Positions 6,900-15,502 of a DNA stretch of 64,000 nucleotides are shown piece by piece (position 1 is the stretch's first letter; each line of letters starts with the position of its first letter). Source of the DNA: Bdellovibrio bacteriovorus str. Tiberius. GTDB taxonomy: Bacteria > Bdellovibrionota > Bdellovibrionia > Bdellovibrionales > Bdellovibrionaceae. The position numbers and the translations under genes were made by a program. The stretch lies in contig NC_019567.1 in the NCBI RefSeq assembly GCF_000317895.1, forward strand, positions 2,108,001 through 2,172,000. Direction: 5' to 3'. The notes under the pieces are model-generated. The model ran no database searches. It was not told where the DNA came from and saw nothing but the letters and a program-made list of their open reading frames with translations.

Positions 6900-9824
6900 C
6901 TATTCTTTCAGCTTCGGAGTGATCTTCAGCTCCAGCGGCTTGCCATCACGAAGAATCTTCATAATGGTCTCTTGATTGGGTTTTACCGATTGAAGCGTAT
7001 AAACATAGTCATACAGGTTTTCAATCTTGGTTCCACCGAACTCAGTGATAATATCCTTGTCTTTCAATCCGGCTTTTTCAGCAGGGCTGTCTTTGGATGC
7101 TCCAGAGATACGCACCCCTTTGACACCTTCCTGGGAATAATCCGGAACCGTGCCCAGATAAACACGGAAACTGCGGCCTTCCAGACGGTTCTGGGCGCTG
7201 GCCACTTTCACGTATTTGACCATTGGAAGCTTCGTATCAACCAAAAGGTCCGTCAGGCTTCTTACGGCCGTCAAAACACGGGCAACACCTTCATAGTTTA
7301 CCAATTCAGGAATGTCGCGCGGACTGTGGTATTCAGCGTGGGACCCGGTGAAGAAGTTCGCCGTGGGAACTCCAGCCAGATAAAACGCCAAAGAATCCGT
7401 CGGCAGATAAGGGTCCTCTTGAACAATCATCGGAACCGCACTGCGCACACCCACTTCTTCCGCCAGACGGGTCCAGTTGTCTGCAGATCCCAAACCTTGA
7501 ACAAAGACGCGATCTTTGAATCGACCGATCATGTCCATGTTGATATAGGCGGCAATATTATGTTTCACCATATTTTTGGTAAAATGGGACGAACCCAGAT
7601 TTCCCAGCTCTTCGCCGGACCAGATGCCGAAATAGATATTCTTTTGCAACAGACCTGGTTTGGAAGCTTTCAGGTTCGCATAGTAATGCGCAAGTTCCAT
7701 CACACCAGCCACACCTGAAGCATTGTCATCCGCACCCACATGGGCTTTACCAGCATCACCAGTCTTCGCCAAACTGCTGCCGAACTGACCGTGCCCCAGA
7801 TGATCCCCATGGGCGCCAATCATCACCGCAGAATTGCTACCAGCTGCCGTCAGCTTCGCAACAACATTGATGCCTTGAGCTTTCTGGAACTGCAAATCCA
7901 CCTGAGCCTTGATATACGCCGAAGGAATCACAAAACCTTCAGGCATTTCGCCTTTATCCAGTTTCATCTGCAGCTTGATCATGTCCTGACCGGCATAACG
8001 AATCATTTCCTGAGCTGCTGATGTCGACAGGCGCAAAACACCCAGCGTGCTTTCAGACAATGAGCCTTCGAATTTGATCTTGCCGAATTTTTCAGGCAAA
8101 CCGCTTTCAGGTCCGTTAGTCACAATAATACCAACAGCCCCTTCATTTTTCGCCACAGTCACTTTGTGCTGCAAACGAGAATACAGATTCAGATAATGAC
8201 GACGTTGCGGCGAAATATTTGCTGGCAAATCCGTCAGCACCATCACCCACTTGCCTTTAACATCCAGACCTTTGTAAGAATTGTATTCAGCTTCCTTGTC
8301 ACTGGCCGGAGCTTTAATACCATAGCCCGCAAACACCACCGGCGCTTCACGGAAGTCTCCGGTTTTAGAGAATGACACCGGTTCAAAATCCCGGGAAACG
8401 GTGTATTTCTTTTTGAATGAACCCACCACTTCAAGTGAGTTCGCAGCACCCAGACCCACACCTGAAGTAAATTCGAAGGTTTCAAAGAACGACCCATTCG
8501 GACCTACCCCTGTCAAACCCCAGGACTTCAAGAGTTGCGCGAGCTTTTCAGTATAAAGCTTTTCTTCCCCCGTGCCGGTGCCACGTCCTTGAAGTTCCGG
8601 GGAGGCCAGATAGTAAACCCATTTCTTGATGTCTTCGACTTTCACTTCCGGAGTCAAAGAACCCGCGGCCGGATCCTGAGCAGCAAGTCCCAGAAGCTTT
8701 CTGGCCTGAGCCTCGTCCCATTTCGCAATAAAGATCTGCGAATCCCCTTTTTCATTTCGATGGGTCCAGGACAGACTGTTGCCATCCGGCGTGAACACCG
8801 GAAGCCCGTCAAAACCGTCATCCGACGTCACACGCACCGGCGCTTTTTTGCCTTCCGCATCGACGATGAAAAGTTCAAAGTTGTGATATCCCAGAACGCT
8901 GGAGCCAAAAATGATGTAATCCCCTGATGGATGAAAGTACGGCGCCCAGGACATGGACTTCAACTTGGTGACTTGTTTCTGGTCTGAACCATCCACATTC
9001 ATGGTGAAGATTTCAGCCGTGGATCCATTCGGGGAGAATCGGCGCCAAGTGATTTTCCTGCCATCCGCACTGAAGAACGGACCGCCATCATAACCCTTGG
9101 AATCAGTCAGACGCTTCACTTGGGTGCCATCAGCTTTCATGATGTAGATATCCATCATGTAGGAAGGGTCCTGTTCAAAAAGCTTCTTGTCCTCCCCTTC
9201 CAGCTTTTCGGTGTAACCGGCACGGTTGGAGGCAAAGGCGATCCATTGCCCATCCGGGGAATAAGACCCTTCGGCGTCATAGCCTTTTTCACGGGTCAGA
9301 CGCTGGATGTTTTTGCCATTCAGATCAGAACTGAAGATGTCGTAGTTATCATCAAAGCTCCAGGAATAGCGGGCTTTGACCGCTTTTTTGCGGTTGTCAT
9401 ATTCTTCCTGGGTTTTCTTTTTCGTTTCCGGATCCAGATGGGTCGAGGAATAAAGCACCTTCTTCATGGAAGGGTGAATCCAGCCACAGGTGGTTTTGCC
9501 ATGCCCCGGGGAAACGCGGGTCGTGTCCCCACTGATCAGATCCAGAATGTACATCTGATAGAATGGATTTCCCGGCTCACGCTCACTTTGAAAGATCATC
9601 TTTTTTCCGTCCGGACTGAAATAGCCTTCGCCTGACTTAGGGCCGGTGAAGGTCAGTTGGCGGGCTTCACCCACCAATGTGTGAGGCTCATTGGAAAAGG
9701 CACCGGAAGCGGCAGTCTCAGATTTGGAAACAGAGGACTTGGTGTCCTTCACCTGGCACGCCACCAGGCCGGAAATTAGCGAGAAAATGCAGGCACTTGT
9801 AAGAAGAACTTTCACTTTTTTCAT
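6900..9824 (-). CDS. lipoprotein M28 peptidase with TolB-like propeller, PA and PDZ domains
   Basis: 974 residues. Lipobox LVAC puts the lipidated Cys at 23. Residues about 50-385 form a TolB/PD40 beta-propeller with repeated blades of the type F.PDG..I.F.S. A zinc aminopeptidase domain follows (about 400-870), with a PA insert near 500-640. M28 ligands are visible in GAHGDHLG (near 670), ADDNASG (near 696), WSGEELG (near 738) and SHAEYHS (near 833). A PDZ domain closes the protein (about 886-974), with GVRISGASKDSPAEKAGL as the peptide-binding loop. It should hydrolyse peptides at the cell surface or in the periplasm. Most M28 enzymes are 300-600 residues; this four-module build is much larger. 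A near-leaderless promoter lies just upstream. Confidence 0.93.
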   Translation of the reverse strand: MKKVKVLLTSACIFSLISGLVACQVKDTKSSVSKSETAASGAFSNEPHTLVGEARQLTFTGPKSGEGYFSPDGKKMIFQSEREPGNPFYQMYILDLISGDTTRVSPGHGKTTCGWIHPSMKKVLYSSTHLDPETKKKTQEEYDNRKKAVKARYSWSFDDNYDIFSSDLNGKNIQRLTREKGYDAEGSYSPDGQWIAFASNRAGYTEKLEGEDKKLFEQDPSYMMDIYIMKADGTQVKRLTDSKGYDGGPFFSADGRKITWRRFSPNGSTAEIFTMNVDGSDQKQVTKLKSMSWAPYFHPSGDYIIFGSSVLGYHNFELFIVDAEGKKAPVRVTSDDGFDGLPVFTPDGNSLSWTHRNEKGDSQIFIAKWDEAQARKLLGLAAQDPAAGSLTPEVKVEDIKKWVYYLASPELQGRGTGTGEEKLYTEKLAQLLKSWGLTGVGPNGSFFETFEFTSGVGLGAANSLEVVGSFKKKYTVSRDFEPVSFSKTGDFREAPVVFAGYGIKAPASDKEAEYNSYKGLDVKGKWVMVLTDLPANISPQRRHYLNLYSRLQHKVTVAKNEGAVGIIVTNGPESGLPEKFGKIKFEGSLSESTLGVLRLSTSAAQEMIRYAGQDMIKLQMKLDKGEMPEGFVIPSAYIKAQVDLQFQKAQGINVVAKLTAAGSNSAVMIGAHGDHLGHGQFGSSLAKTGDAGKAHVGADDNASGVAGVMELAHYYANLKASKPGLLQKNIYFGIWSGEELGNLGSSHFTKNMVKHNIAAYINMDMIGRFKDRVFVQGLGSADNWTRLAEEVGVRSAVPMIVQEDPYLPTDSLAFYLAGVPTANFFTGSHAEYHSPRDIPELVNYEGVARVLTAVRSLTDLLVDTKLPMVKYVKVASAQNRLEGRSFRVYLGTVPDYSQEGVKGVRISGASKDSPAEKAGLKDKDIITEFGGTKIENLYDYVYTLQSVKPNQETIMKILRDGKPLELKITPKLKE

Positions 9825-9833
9825 AGTCTGTGT

Positions 9834-9862
9834 AGGCTAAAAGCAGGACCATCTTAAGTCAA
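9834..9862 (-). promoter_or_regulatory. sigma-70-type promoter, near-leaderless
   Basis: TTGACT, a 17-base spacer, then TAGCCT (3 of 6 match). Predicted transcription starts two or three bases before the peptidase ATG, and no ribosome site is present. Confidence 0.4.
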
Positions 9863-9887
9863 ACCCAAGCGAAGAAAAGAGAAACTC

Positions 9888-10517
9888 ATGCGCCGCACGT
9901 TTCACTTGGCTCTCATCTCACTTTCACTGACCGCCTGCGCCACCTCATCACCGTATAAACTTTCAAGCCTGAGCTATTCTGAACAAGAGCTTAAGCCGAA
10001 AGCCACGCGCGGGATTGCTTCCGTCGAACATAAAGAAAAGTCCTATCTGTCTTTGGATCTGCCTTATGCGGCCTTTGAAAAAATGCGCGTTGAGGTGGAA
10101 AAAAACCAAAGCGTGCAACTTCAGCATCGCGGCGAAGCGCATATCACGGTGATTTCACCGGTCGAATTCACGAAACTGAAAAAGAAGATTTCAATGAAAG
10201 AAATCAACGCCCTGGCTGAGCGCATGGACATGACTAAAAGCCCTTATCACTTGCTGTGCGTGGGTAAAGGGGCGGTGAAGGAAGATTCTACCTATTACGC
10301 GGTGGTGGAATCAGACCGCCTGTTCCAAATCAGAAAAGCCGTGCACGTTCTTTACACGCAAAAAGGCGGCAAAGCCGAAGACTTCAGTCCTGAACAGTAC
10401 TATCCACATGTGACATTGGGTTTTACGAAGAAGGATCTGCACCTGGAAGATGGTGTGATCAAGGACGCAAGTTCTTGTATCTATTCCCTGCGCCCGTCTG
10501 AATCAGTGAAAAACTAG
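9888..10517 (+). CDS. 2H-phosphoesterase-like lipoprotein
   Basis: 209 residues. Lipobox LTAC gives the lipidated Cys at 17. Two His-x-Thr motifs, AHITVIS (His85, Thr87) and PHVTLGF (His174, Thr176), lie 89 residues apart, each on a predicted beta-strand. This is the hallmark of the 2H phosphoesterase superfamily (2',5'-RNA ligase/LigT, CPDase, AKAP7-like). Such enzymes open 2',3'-cyclic phosphates or hydrolyse 2',5'-linkages. An exported lipid-anchored member is unusual because known family members act on cytosolic RNA. In a predator it could process prey RNA fragments, which is inference only. It is divergent from the M28 lipoprotein gene, and its stop overlaps the next convergent gene by four bases. 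Confidence 0.8.
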   Translation: MRRTFHLALISLSLTACATSSPYKLSSLSYSEQELKPKATRGIASVEHKEKSYLSLDLPYAAFEKMRVEVEKNQSVQLQHRGEAHITVISPVEFTKLKKKISMKEINALAERMDMTKSPYHLLCVGKGAVKEDSTYYAVVESDRLFQIRKAVHVLYTQKGGKAEDFSPEQYYPHVTLGFTKKDLHLEDGVIKDASSCIYSLRPSESVKN

Positions 10518-10951
10518 TAAGTGCTTGAAAGAGCTTTGTCCAAGCCCTGAGTTGTTCCGGCACCAGGGCCCAGCCACAACGTGGTTTCTTCCATCAAAGA
10601 TCCATCTGAAAACTTGCAGACATTGAACGTCTGGCCGTCAGTGTCTTTGCCTTGAAAAACTTCCGCATCGAAAGATCCGCAGATTCCGCCGCGAGCCGAA
10701 GAGGCATTGCGATTTTTGTAGGCCAATACAGCCTCCGGAGTCGCCGATTTGGATTTAAACTGGAAAAGAGCCTCAGCTCCCACCGCAGATTCACCAAAGA
10801 AACACATGGAGTATTCCTCAGAACCCGCTTTTAGAACCCAGAACTGCCCCGCCTCAATACGGCAAGCACGCATCCAAGGGTTGTTGTTGGCAGCAAAGGA
10901 GGAAACTCCCGCAAAGATGATCATGCCAGCAAGCAATAAAATTCTCACCAT
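10514..10951 (-). CDS. secreted hypothetical protein
   Basis: 145 residues from the ATG at 10951, preceded by GGGGG. A TTG further upstream (11017) would overlap the divergent methyltransferase start and is rejected. Signal peptide MVRILLLAGMIIFAGVSSFA is followed by a compact mature part of about 125 residues with four Cys (near 31, 51, 90 and 110), likely disulfide-bonded. The segment ARGGICGSFDAEVFQGKDTDG is the most distinctive. Family not recognised. It is tail-to-tail with the 2H lipoprotein, sharing CTAG between the two stop codons. Confidence 0.72.
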   Translation of the reverse strand: MVRILLLAGMIIFAGVSSFAANNNPWMRACRIEAGQFWVLKAGSEEYSMCFFGESAVGAEALFQFKSKSATPEAVLAYKNRNASSARGGICGSFDAEVFQGKDTDGQTFNVCKFSDGSLMEETTLWLGPGAGTTQGLDKALSSTY

Positions 10952-11016
10952 TCCCCCATTAGTTTTGATAAGATAGGTTTTTCTTATAACAGCGAAATTG
11001 CCGGGGCAAGTACTCA

Positions 11017-12183
11017 ATGCCGAACTTTCAGAAATTCGAAACCTTTGACAAACTGACCACTGTGCCTTGTCCCTACGCCCCGGACTGTGGCGGCTGTCAG
11101 CATATCGGAGTGCCTTACGGCGATCAGGCCCAAAACAAAATAAACGACCTTTCAGGATTATTTACGGCCGCATCGGTCGCGTTTCCACAGCCCCTCAAAG
11201 TTCTTTCCGCCGACCCCGGGCATTTACGGGACCGTCTGGATTTCAGCCTTCAGGAAGGCCGTTTGGGTCTTTACCGCACGGATCGTCATGAAATCCTCGA
11301 TATCGAAGTCTGCGCCCAGCTCAGCCCCGCATTGCAAGAATGGCTCTCGGACTTTAGAAAGATTCAGTGGCCCTTTAAGCGCGGATCCTTCCGACTTCGC
11401 ATCGGACCGGCCGGACAGCGCGGACTGTGGATCGATCTGGCCAACGTGGATATCAAAACCCTTTTGGATGAACAAAATATCCTGCGTTCTTTGCAACAGC
11501 AGGCTTTTGTGGAAATCGGTCAGCGTCGCAAAGTTCCGGTTTGGACTGGTCACGAGTTTAAATTGCGCGATCCCGAGCACCACGTGTGGTTCCAGTCCTG
11601 GATGGGTGACATTCCGGTGAATCTGTACTGCCAGGTGGCGAGCTTCACTCAACCCAGCCACACCGCCAACAGGATCATCTGCGATGTGATTTATGACTGG
11701 GTGAAACGCTATAAGGCCCAGCGCCTGATCGAGTTCGGTTCTGGCATCGGCAACCTGACCTTCCCGGCTTTGGCGGGGGCGGAAAGCATTCTGGCGTGTG
11801 AAATCGACGAACTGTCGCTGCAAGGCCTGGAGCGGTCTTTAAACGAGCTTCCCCAAAGCCTTTCCCACCTGAAGAATCGCGTGACTATATACCGCGGGGA
11901 CTTCCAGAAAAAATTGACTCAGGATTTTTCACAGTTTGATGGGGTGCTGGCGAATCCACCAAGATCCGGCCTGATGGGCTTTTTGAATCCGCTAAAAAAC
12001 CTTGCGCCTGAACAGCGGCCCGAGTTCTTTATTTATATGTCCTGTTATCCTGAATCCATGGCCCGCGATCTGGTCACTTTGCAGGAATGCGGATACCGCA
12101 TGCAAGAGGCCTATATCGTCGACCAGTTCCCGCAAACGGATCACTATGAGGTTTTAGGATTACTTCAAAGAGAAAAGACGTAA
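11017..12183 (+). CDS. RNA m5U methyltransferase, TrmA/RlmC/RlmD family
   Basis: 388 residues. N-terminal CPYAPDCGGCQH supplies the cysteines for a 4Fe-4S cluster (three in this stretch; a fourth would be CAQ at about residue 98). The SAM-binding motif LIEFGSGIGNLTF is near residue 240. LANPPRSGL carries the family's catalytic-loop Asn-Pro-Pro. YMSCYPESMARDL contains the nucleophilic Cys that attacks uracil C6. The end HYEVLGLLQR matches family members. Unlike RlmD it has no N-terminal TRAM domain, so it resembles the shorter RlmC-like proteins. Target base in 23S rRNA or tRNA is not determinable. Its 3' end overlaps the convergent RDD gene by 24 bases. Confidence 0.9.
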   Translation: MPNFQKFETFDKLTTVPCPYAPDCGGCQHIGVPYGDQAQNKINDLSGLFTAASVAFPQPLKVLSADPGHLRDRLDFSLQEGRLGLYRTDRHEILDIEVCAQLSPALQEWLSDFRKIQWPFKRGSFRLRIGPAGQRGLWIDLANVDIKTLLDEQNILRSLQQQAFVEIGQRRKVPVWTGHEFKLRDPEHHVWFQSWMGDIPVNLYCQVASFTQPSHTANRIICDVIYDWVKRYKAQRLIEFGSGIGNLTFPALAGAESILACEIDELSLQGLERSLNELPQSLSHLKNRVTIYRGDFQKKLTQDFSQFDGVLANPPRSGLMGFLNPLKNLAPEQRPEFFIYMSCYPESMARDLVTLQECGYRMQEAYIVDQFPQTDHYEVLGLLQREKT

Positions 12184-12795
12184 GCCTGAAAGCGCACCGG
12201 CCAGATCTTTTCCGGCCAACAACGAAAGCAGCGGCAAGGTCACAATTCCGGTGACCAAAATCAAAGAGCTGCGCAAAGCCACGCGGAAGATATAACTGAT
12301 TTGCAGACGCTCATGAGGTTGCCCCAAGCGCAGATCACACGCCCACTCACCGATGGTAGAACCCATCACGCTGCGAACGGTGATCATATACACCCAGGCA
12401 AACATCACAAAAACTTCAGCAAAGAAGGTCAGTTGATTTTGACTGTGAAACAAGTGCTGCATAAGCGCACCCACCGGTGTTTTCACGATCATTGAAAACA
12501 TCAGCATGAACACACAACTGACCGCAACCAGAATCAAAGCATCAATGAACGACGCCAACCACGACCACAACGCAAGTTTATAACCCTTGCGACGCGCCGA
12601 CGGCCCGCCATGAAAACCGGTTCCCTGTTCAAAACTCAGATCACGACGATCCCTGAACAAGCCGTTCACGCGTGACGGAGCCGGTGTTGCCGGCCCACGA
12701 CGACGCGGGGTTGGACCCCTTAACGGCACAGGGGCTTCCCTTTTCTGGGGAGCCCGCTGTGGAATGTTTTTCTCTTGATGCTTGTCGATATTCAC
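12160..12795 (-). CDS. RDD-family membrane protein
   Basis: 211 residues. An N-terminal cytoplasmic tail of about 65 residues is very rich in Arg and Pro. The RDD domain then begins at LASFIDALILVAVSC, with further transmembrane helices at about residues 110-130 and 165-195. The conserved MGSTIGEWACDLRL between helices two and three matches the family's 'GqTlGK...glrV' signature. RDD proteins are small three-helix membrane proteins of uncertain role; some act in ion homeostasis. It starts 12 bases after the upstream Cys-rich membrane protein and is co-transcribed with it. Confidence 0.82.
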   Translation of the reverse strand: MNIDKHQEKNIPQRAPQKREAPVPLRGPTPRRRGPATPAPSRVNGLFRDRRDLSFEQGTGFHGGPSARRKGYKLALWSWLASFIDALILVAVSCVFMLMFSMIVKTPVGALMQHLFHSQNQLTFFAEVFVMFAWVYMITVRSVMGSTIGEWACDLRLGQPHERLQISYIFRVALRSSLILVTGIVTLPLLSLLAGKDLAGALSGLRLFSLK

Positions 12796-12807
12796 TTTTT
12801 AAGTTTC

Positions 12808-14631
12808 CTAACGAACCCCACCCGCACGGATGGAAGTGTCAGTTGTTGTTCCGCCCTCGGAATCCGGGGTCGGAGGAGGCACCACCACGACCGGCACACA
12901 CACGTTGTTGATCAACTGGTTCGGAGCCGGGCACGGAGCCGTTGGAGGCGGATCAATGACCGGAGTCGTCACCGTTGTCGTTGCTGTCGGCTCTGGTTCT
13001 GGAGCAGGTGCTGGTGGCACGTACTCTGGAGACTTGGAGTCAGACTTGGATTTCTTGCTGAACAACCACCAGAATGCACCCAGGGCCAACAAACCAATAC
13101 CCACTGGGATGATCCAGTTTTTATTACGGCACCAGAAACCACAGCTGTCGTCTTTGCCGACTTCTGTTTTACCACCTGGCAGATCCCCCTCGCCACCAGC
13201 TTCGATCACTAGACAGCTTGGACGGGATTCACTTTCACTTGGTTCGCTTTCTTTGGTTCCTTCGGGGCACACGCAGCCTTTGCCGCCTTCACCAGAAACG
13301 GAACCTGGTTTTTGCACAGAGCAATCACCAGCGATTGGCCCCGGAGGAGCCGGAGGCTCTGGAGCCACCACGAAGGATTGCAGGGAGAATGCACGAGTTT
13401 TAATCTCGTTACACGCAGACGCCTGGTCATCACGTTGTTGAGCAATTTTTTGCAAAGGCAACTGACCACACTCTGCCACCGCAGAGTTGATGAAGTTCTG
13501 CAGGTCACCCAGGTAAGCAGAAATTTGATTGTACTGCTCTTGAGAGATCTTGCCTTCTTCATTCAGCACCAGATTGATGTCCTGGCCTTTTACTTTTTTA
13601 AGGTAGGATTCAATGATACGTTTTTTATCCTCACCCTCGGATTTCACATCACCGGTGCGCAGGGGGGATTTGCCGTTACAAACGCGGGTTGCGTATTTCA
13701 CTTCAGAACGGGACACGCAATGAGGTGCACCGTTGGCACTGAATCCGTAAACCATCGGATTACAGGACACACCGTTGTTCAAACAAGTGGCGCTGTTAAC
13801 TTCCATTTTGTTTTTCAGATCGATCGCACCCTGCTTGCTGCCGCCGCAGGAGTTATTCTCACCATAAATAGACAAATAACCTGCCACGATACATGGCTTG
13901 CCTACCAGGCCCGCTGCTTCAGCGTCTTCCCCGAACAGGAAGGATGCGGCCCACTCATGACGTTTGTTGATTTCATTCAACGCCTGAGCACCATAAACAG
14001 TGGAATAAACTTTTTGAGCAGATTCAAGTGCCGCACGCATGCGCACGAAGTATTCCGCTTTCTGACGCGGAGTCAGACGCGTGTATTCTTTGTAAGTCAG
14101 TACAAAGTTTTTGCTTAGAGGTTTTTGTTTGCCCGTTTTCAGGGACTTGGCAACAACCGGATCCAGCTTCGCCATTTTACCTGCGATAGCGTTGAAGTTG
14201 TTATAGTTCATCAATTCTTTACGCTTGAAGTTGACGCCGTTTACTTTCAGTGGATTTTCATCATCACCAGTGAAAGTCAAAGTGGATGTCTGACCAGCAT
14301 GAGTCAAAGTCAAACGCACTTGTTCTTTACCGTCGGCACCTTTGTAAGTGGACGCTTCCACAGCCGGCATCATTTCATGACGATTCAGCTCAACCCATTG
14401 ATCCATCTGCTTTTGCAGTTTGTGTGGATAAACGTGGCGAACCATGCGGTAGAATTCACCGACGGTCATTTTCTTTGTCGTGAGCCCTGTTTCTTTCAGG
14501 TATTGATTGATCAGCTTCTTCTGATCCTGTGCCGCCGCACCTTGCGCGACTGGCGCCATGCACATCGTGAACGCCGACGCGCTGGCTGCAAGACTTTTCA
14601 TCAATGACTTCGGTTTCAACTTCCATCTCAT
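12808..14631 (-). CDS. large Cys-rich exported membrane protein, hypothetical
   Basis: 607 residues from the ATG at 14631, which has GAGGT ahead of it. Signal peptide ends near AQGAAA. A helical N-terminal domain (about 30-250) is followed by a Cys-rich region (about 250-320 and 430-520) with GENNSCGGSKQG, GVSCNPMVYG and GKGCVCPEGTKE. A single transmembrane helix (WIIPVGIGLLALGAFWWLF, near 525) follows. A Pro/Thr/Val-rich cytoplasmic-like tail with CPAPNQLINNVCVP closes the protein. I do not recognise the family; the layout suggests a surface or periplasmic protein held by a C-terminal anchor. It precedes the RDD gene in one unit and sits in a block of cell-wall enzymes. A possible sigma-28 promoter lies upstream. 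Confidence 0.75.
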   Translation of the reverse strand: MRWKLKPKSLMKSLAASASAFTMCMAPVAQGAAAQDQKKLINQYLKETGLTTKKMTVGEFYRMVRHVYPHKLQKQMDQWVELNRHEMMPAVEASTYKGADGKEQVRLTLTHAGQTSTLTFTGDDENPLKVNGVNFKRKELMNYNNFNAIAGKMAKLDPVVAKSLKTGKQKPLSKNFVLTYKEYTRLTPRQKAEYFVRMRAALESAQKVYSTVYGAQALNEINKRHEWAASFLFGEDAEAAGLVGKPCIVAGYLSIYGENNSCGGSKQGAIDLKNKMEVNSATCLNNGVSCNPMVYGFSANGAPHCVSRSEVKYATRVCNGKSPLRTGDVKSEGEDKKRIIESYLKKVKGQDINLVLNEEGKISQEQYNQISAYLGDLQNFINSAVAECGQLPLQKIAQQRDDQASACNEIKTRAFSLQSFVVAPEPPAPPGPIAGDCSVQKPGSVSGEGGKGCVCPEGTKESEPSESESRPSCLVIEAGGEGDLPGGKTEVGKDDSCGFWCRNKNWIIPVGIGLLALGAFWWLFSKKSKSDSKSPEYVPPAPAPEPEPTATTTVTTPVIDPPPTAPCPAPNQLINNVCVPVVVVPPPTPDSEGGTTTDTSIRAGGVR

Positions 14632-14653
14632 AACGACCTCATGCTTTTGAGTC

Positions 14654-14680
14654 TTTTCGGTACACATTCTAAAAAACTTA
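14654..14680 (-). promoter_or_regulatory. possible sigma-28-type promoter
   Basis: Read on the minus strand: TAAG, a 15-base spacer, then ACCGAAAA (6 of 8 match to GCCGATAA). It lies about 22 bases before the start of the 607-residue protein. Confidence 0.35.
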
Positions 14681-14694
14681 AAAAGAACCCGGAC

Positions 14695-15429
14695 TTAACT
14701 TAACTTTTCTGTGGCTGTCTCAATCTGAGACCGGAGCCACTCTTGCAAATACACCCGGTCCCGCTCTGTAAGCTCTTTAAACTTCAGGCGAAGCACGTTA
14801 TCGCGATATTCCACGACTCGACTTTTGACCTTCATATTACGAATGTCCGGGAAAATCACATCCACGAAACGCAATCCTTGGGACCCCTCAAGATCCCTTT
14901 GCAGGCGCACCCGGGCCCCGCTGAGCGAAATGGATTCAGTGACACCATCAAAGATGTCCTGAGCCACCACGTTCACTGGAGTACGGAATTCATAGCGGGA
15001 CGCCGCCGGAAACAACCACTGCGCGCGGCGATCCAGATAAGGAAAGCGGAAATAAAACGCCAACAACAAAACAAAGGCCGTAATCAAACACGACATGAAA
15101 AGCTGTCCGTGAACCAACAGACCACTATCAGAAAACTCGCCATTGCCCCAGCGGTACAAGTTAATGAAAAGCACCAGCATCAGCGTGCCGATAGCAAGGG
15201 TCCAAGTCGCCTTATGAGCGCGCAAAAGCAAAACCCCGGTCAGAAGCAAAAGCCCCAGCCACATCCAATCCAAATTTGAAACTGATTGCGCGAAAGAGAC
15301 AAAACCGCTTTGTGAATTGACATATTCAGAGCTTACAAAGCTGATCAGAAGATTACCCAATGGAGCCAGAATAAAAAGAATCGCCATCAGGTACATTCCC
15401 GTTGGCCTTTTTAGCTGTTCTTCCCCCAT
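14695..15429 (-). CDS. membrane protein with C-terminal PilZ domain
   Basis: 244 residues. Four transmembrane helices span about residues 13-33, 52-70, 75-93 and 108-128. A cytoplasmic PilZ domain follows, starting with SRYEFRTPV (RxxxR at 145-149) and continuing to ESISLSGARV. PilZ domains bind cyclic di-GMP through RxxxR and (D/N)xSxxG. Here the first residue of the second motif is Ser166 rather than Asp or Asn, so binding may be weaker. A strong GAGGAGG ribosome site precedes the ATG. It may tie second-messenger level to the envelope block around it, which is inference. Confidence 0.85.
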   Translation of the reverse strand: MGEEQLKRPTGMYLMAILFILAPLGNLLISFVSSEYVNSQSGFVSFAQSVSNLDWMWLGLLLLTGVLLLRAHKATWTLAIGTLMLVLFINLYRWGNGEFSDSGLLVHGQLFMSCLITAFVLLLAFYFRFPYLDRRAQWLFPAASRYEFRTPVNVVAQDIFDGVTESISLSGARVRLQRDLEGSQGLRFVDVIFPDIRNMKVKSRVVEYRDNVLRLKFKELTERDRVYLQEWLRSQIETATEKLS

Positions 15430-15502
15430 GAAACCTCCTCAAGTATGTTAAACGATAGCAACTTGACGGGGCATCAATTCTTGCGGTCTCTGGACCTTAG
15501 TT

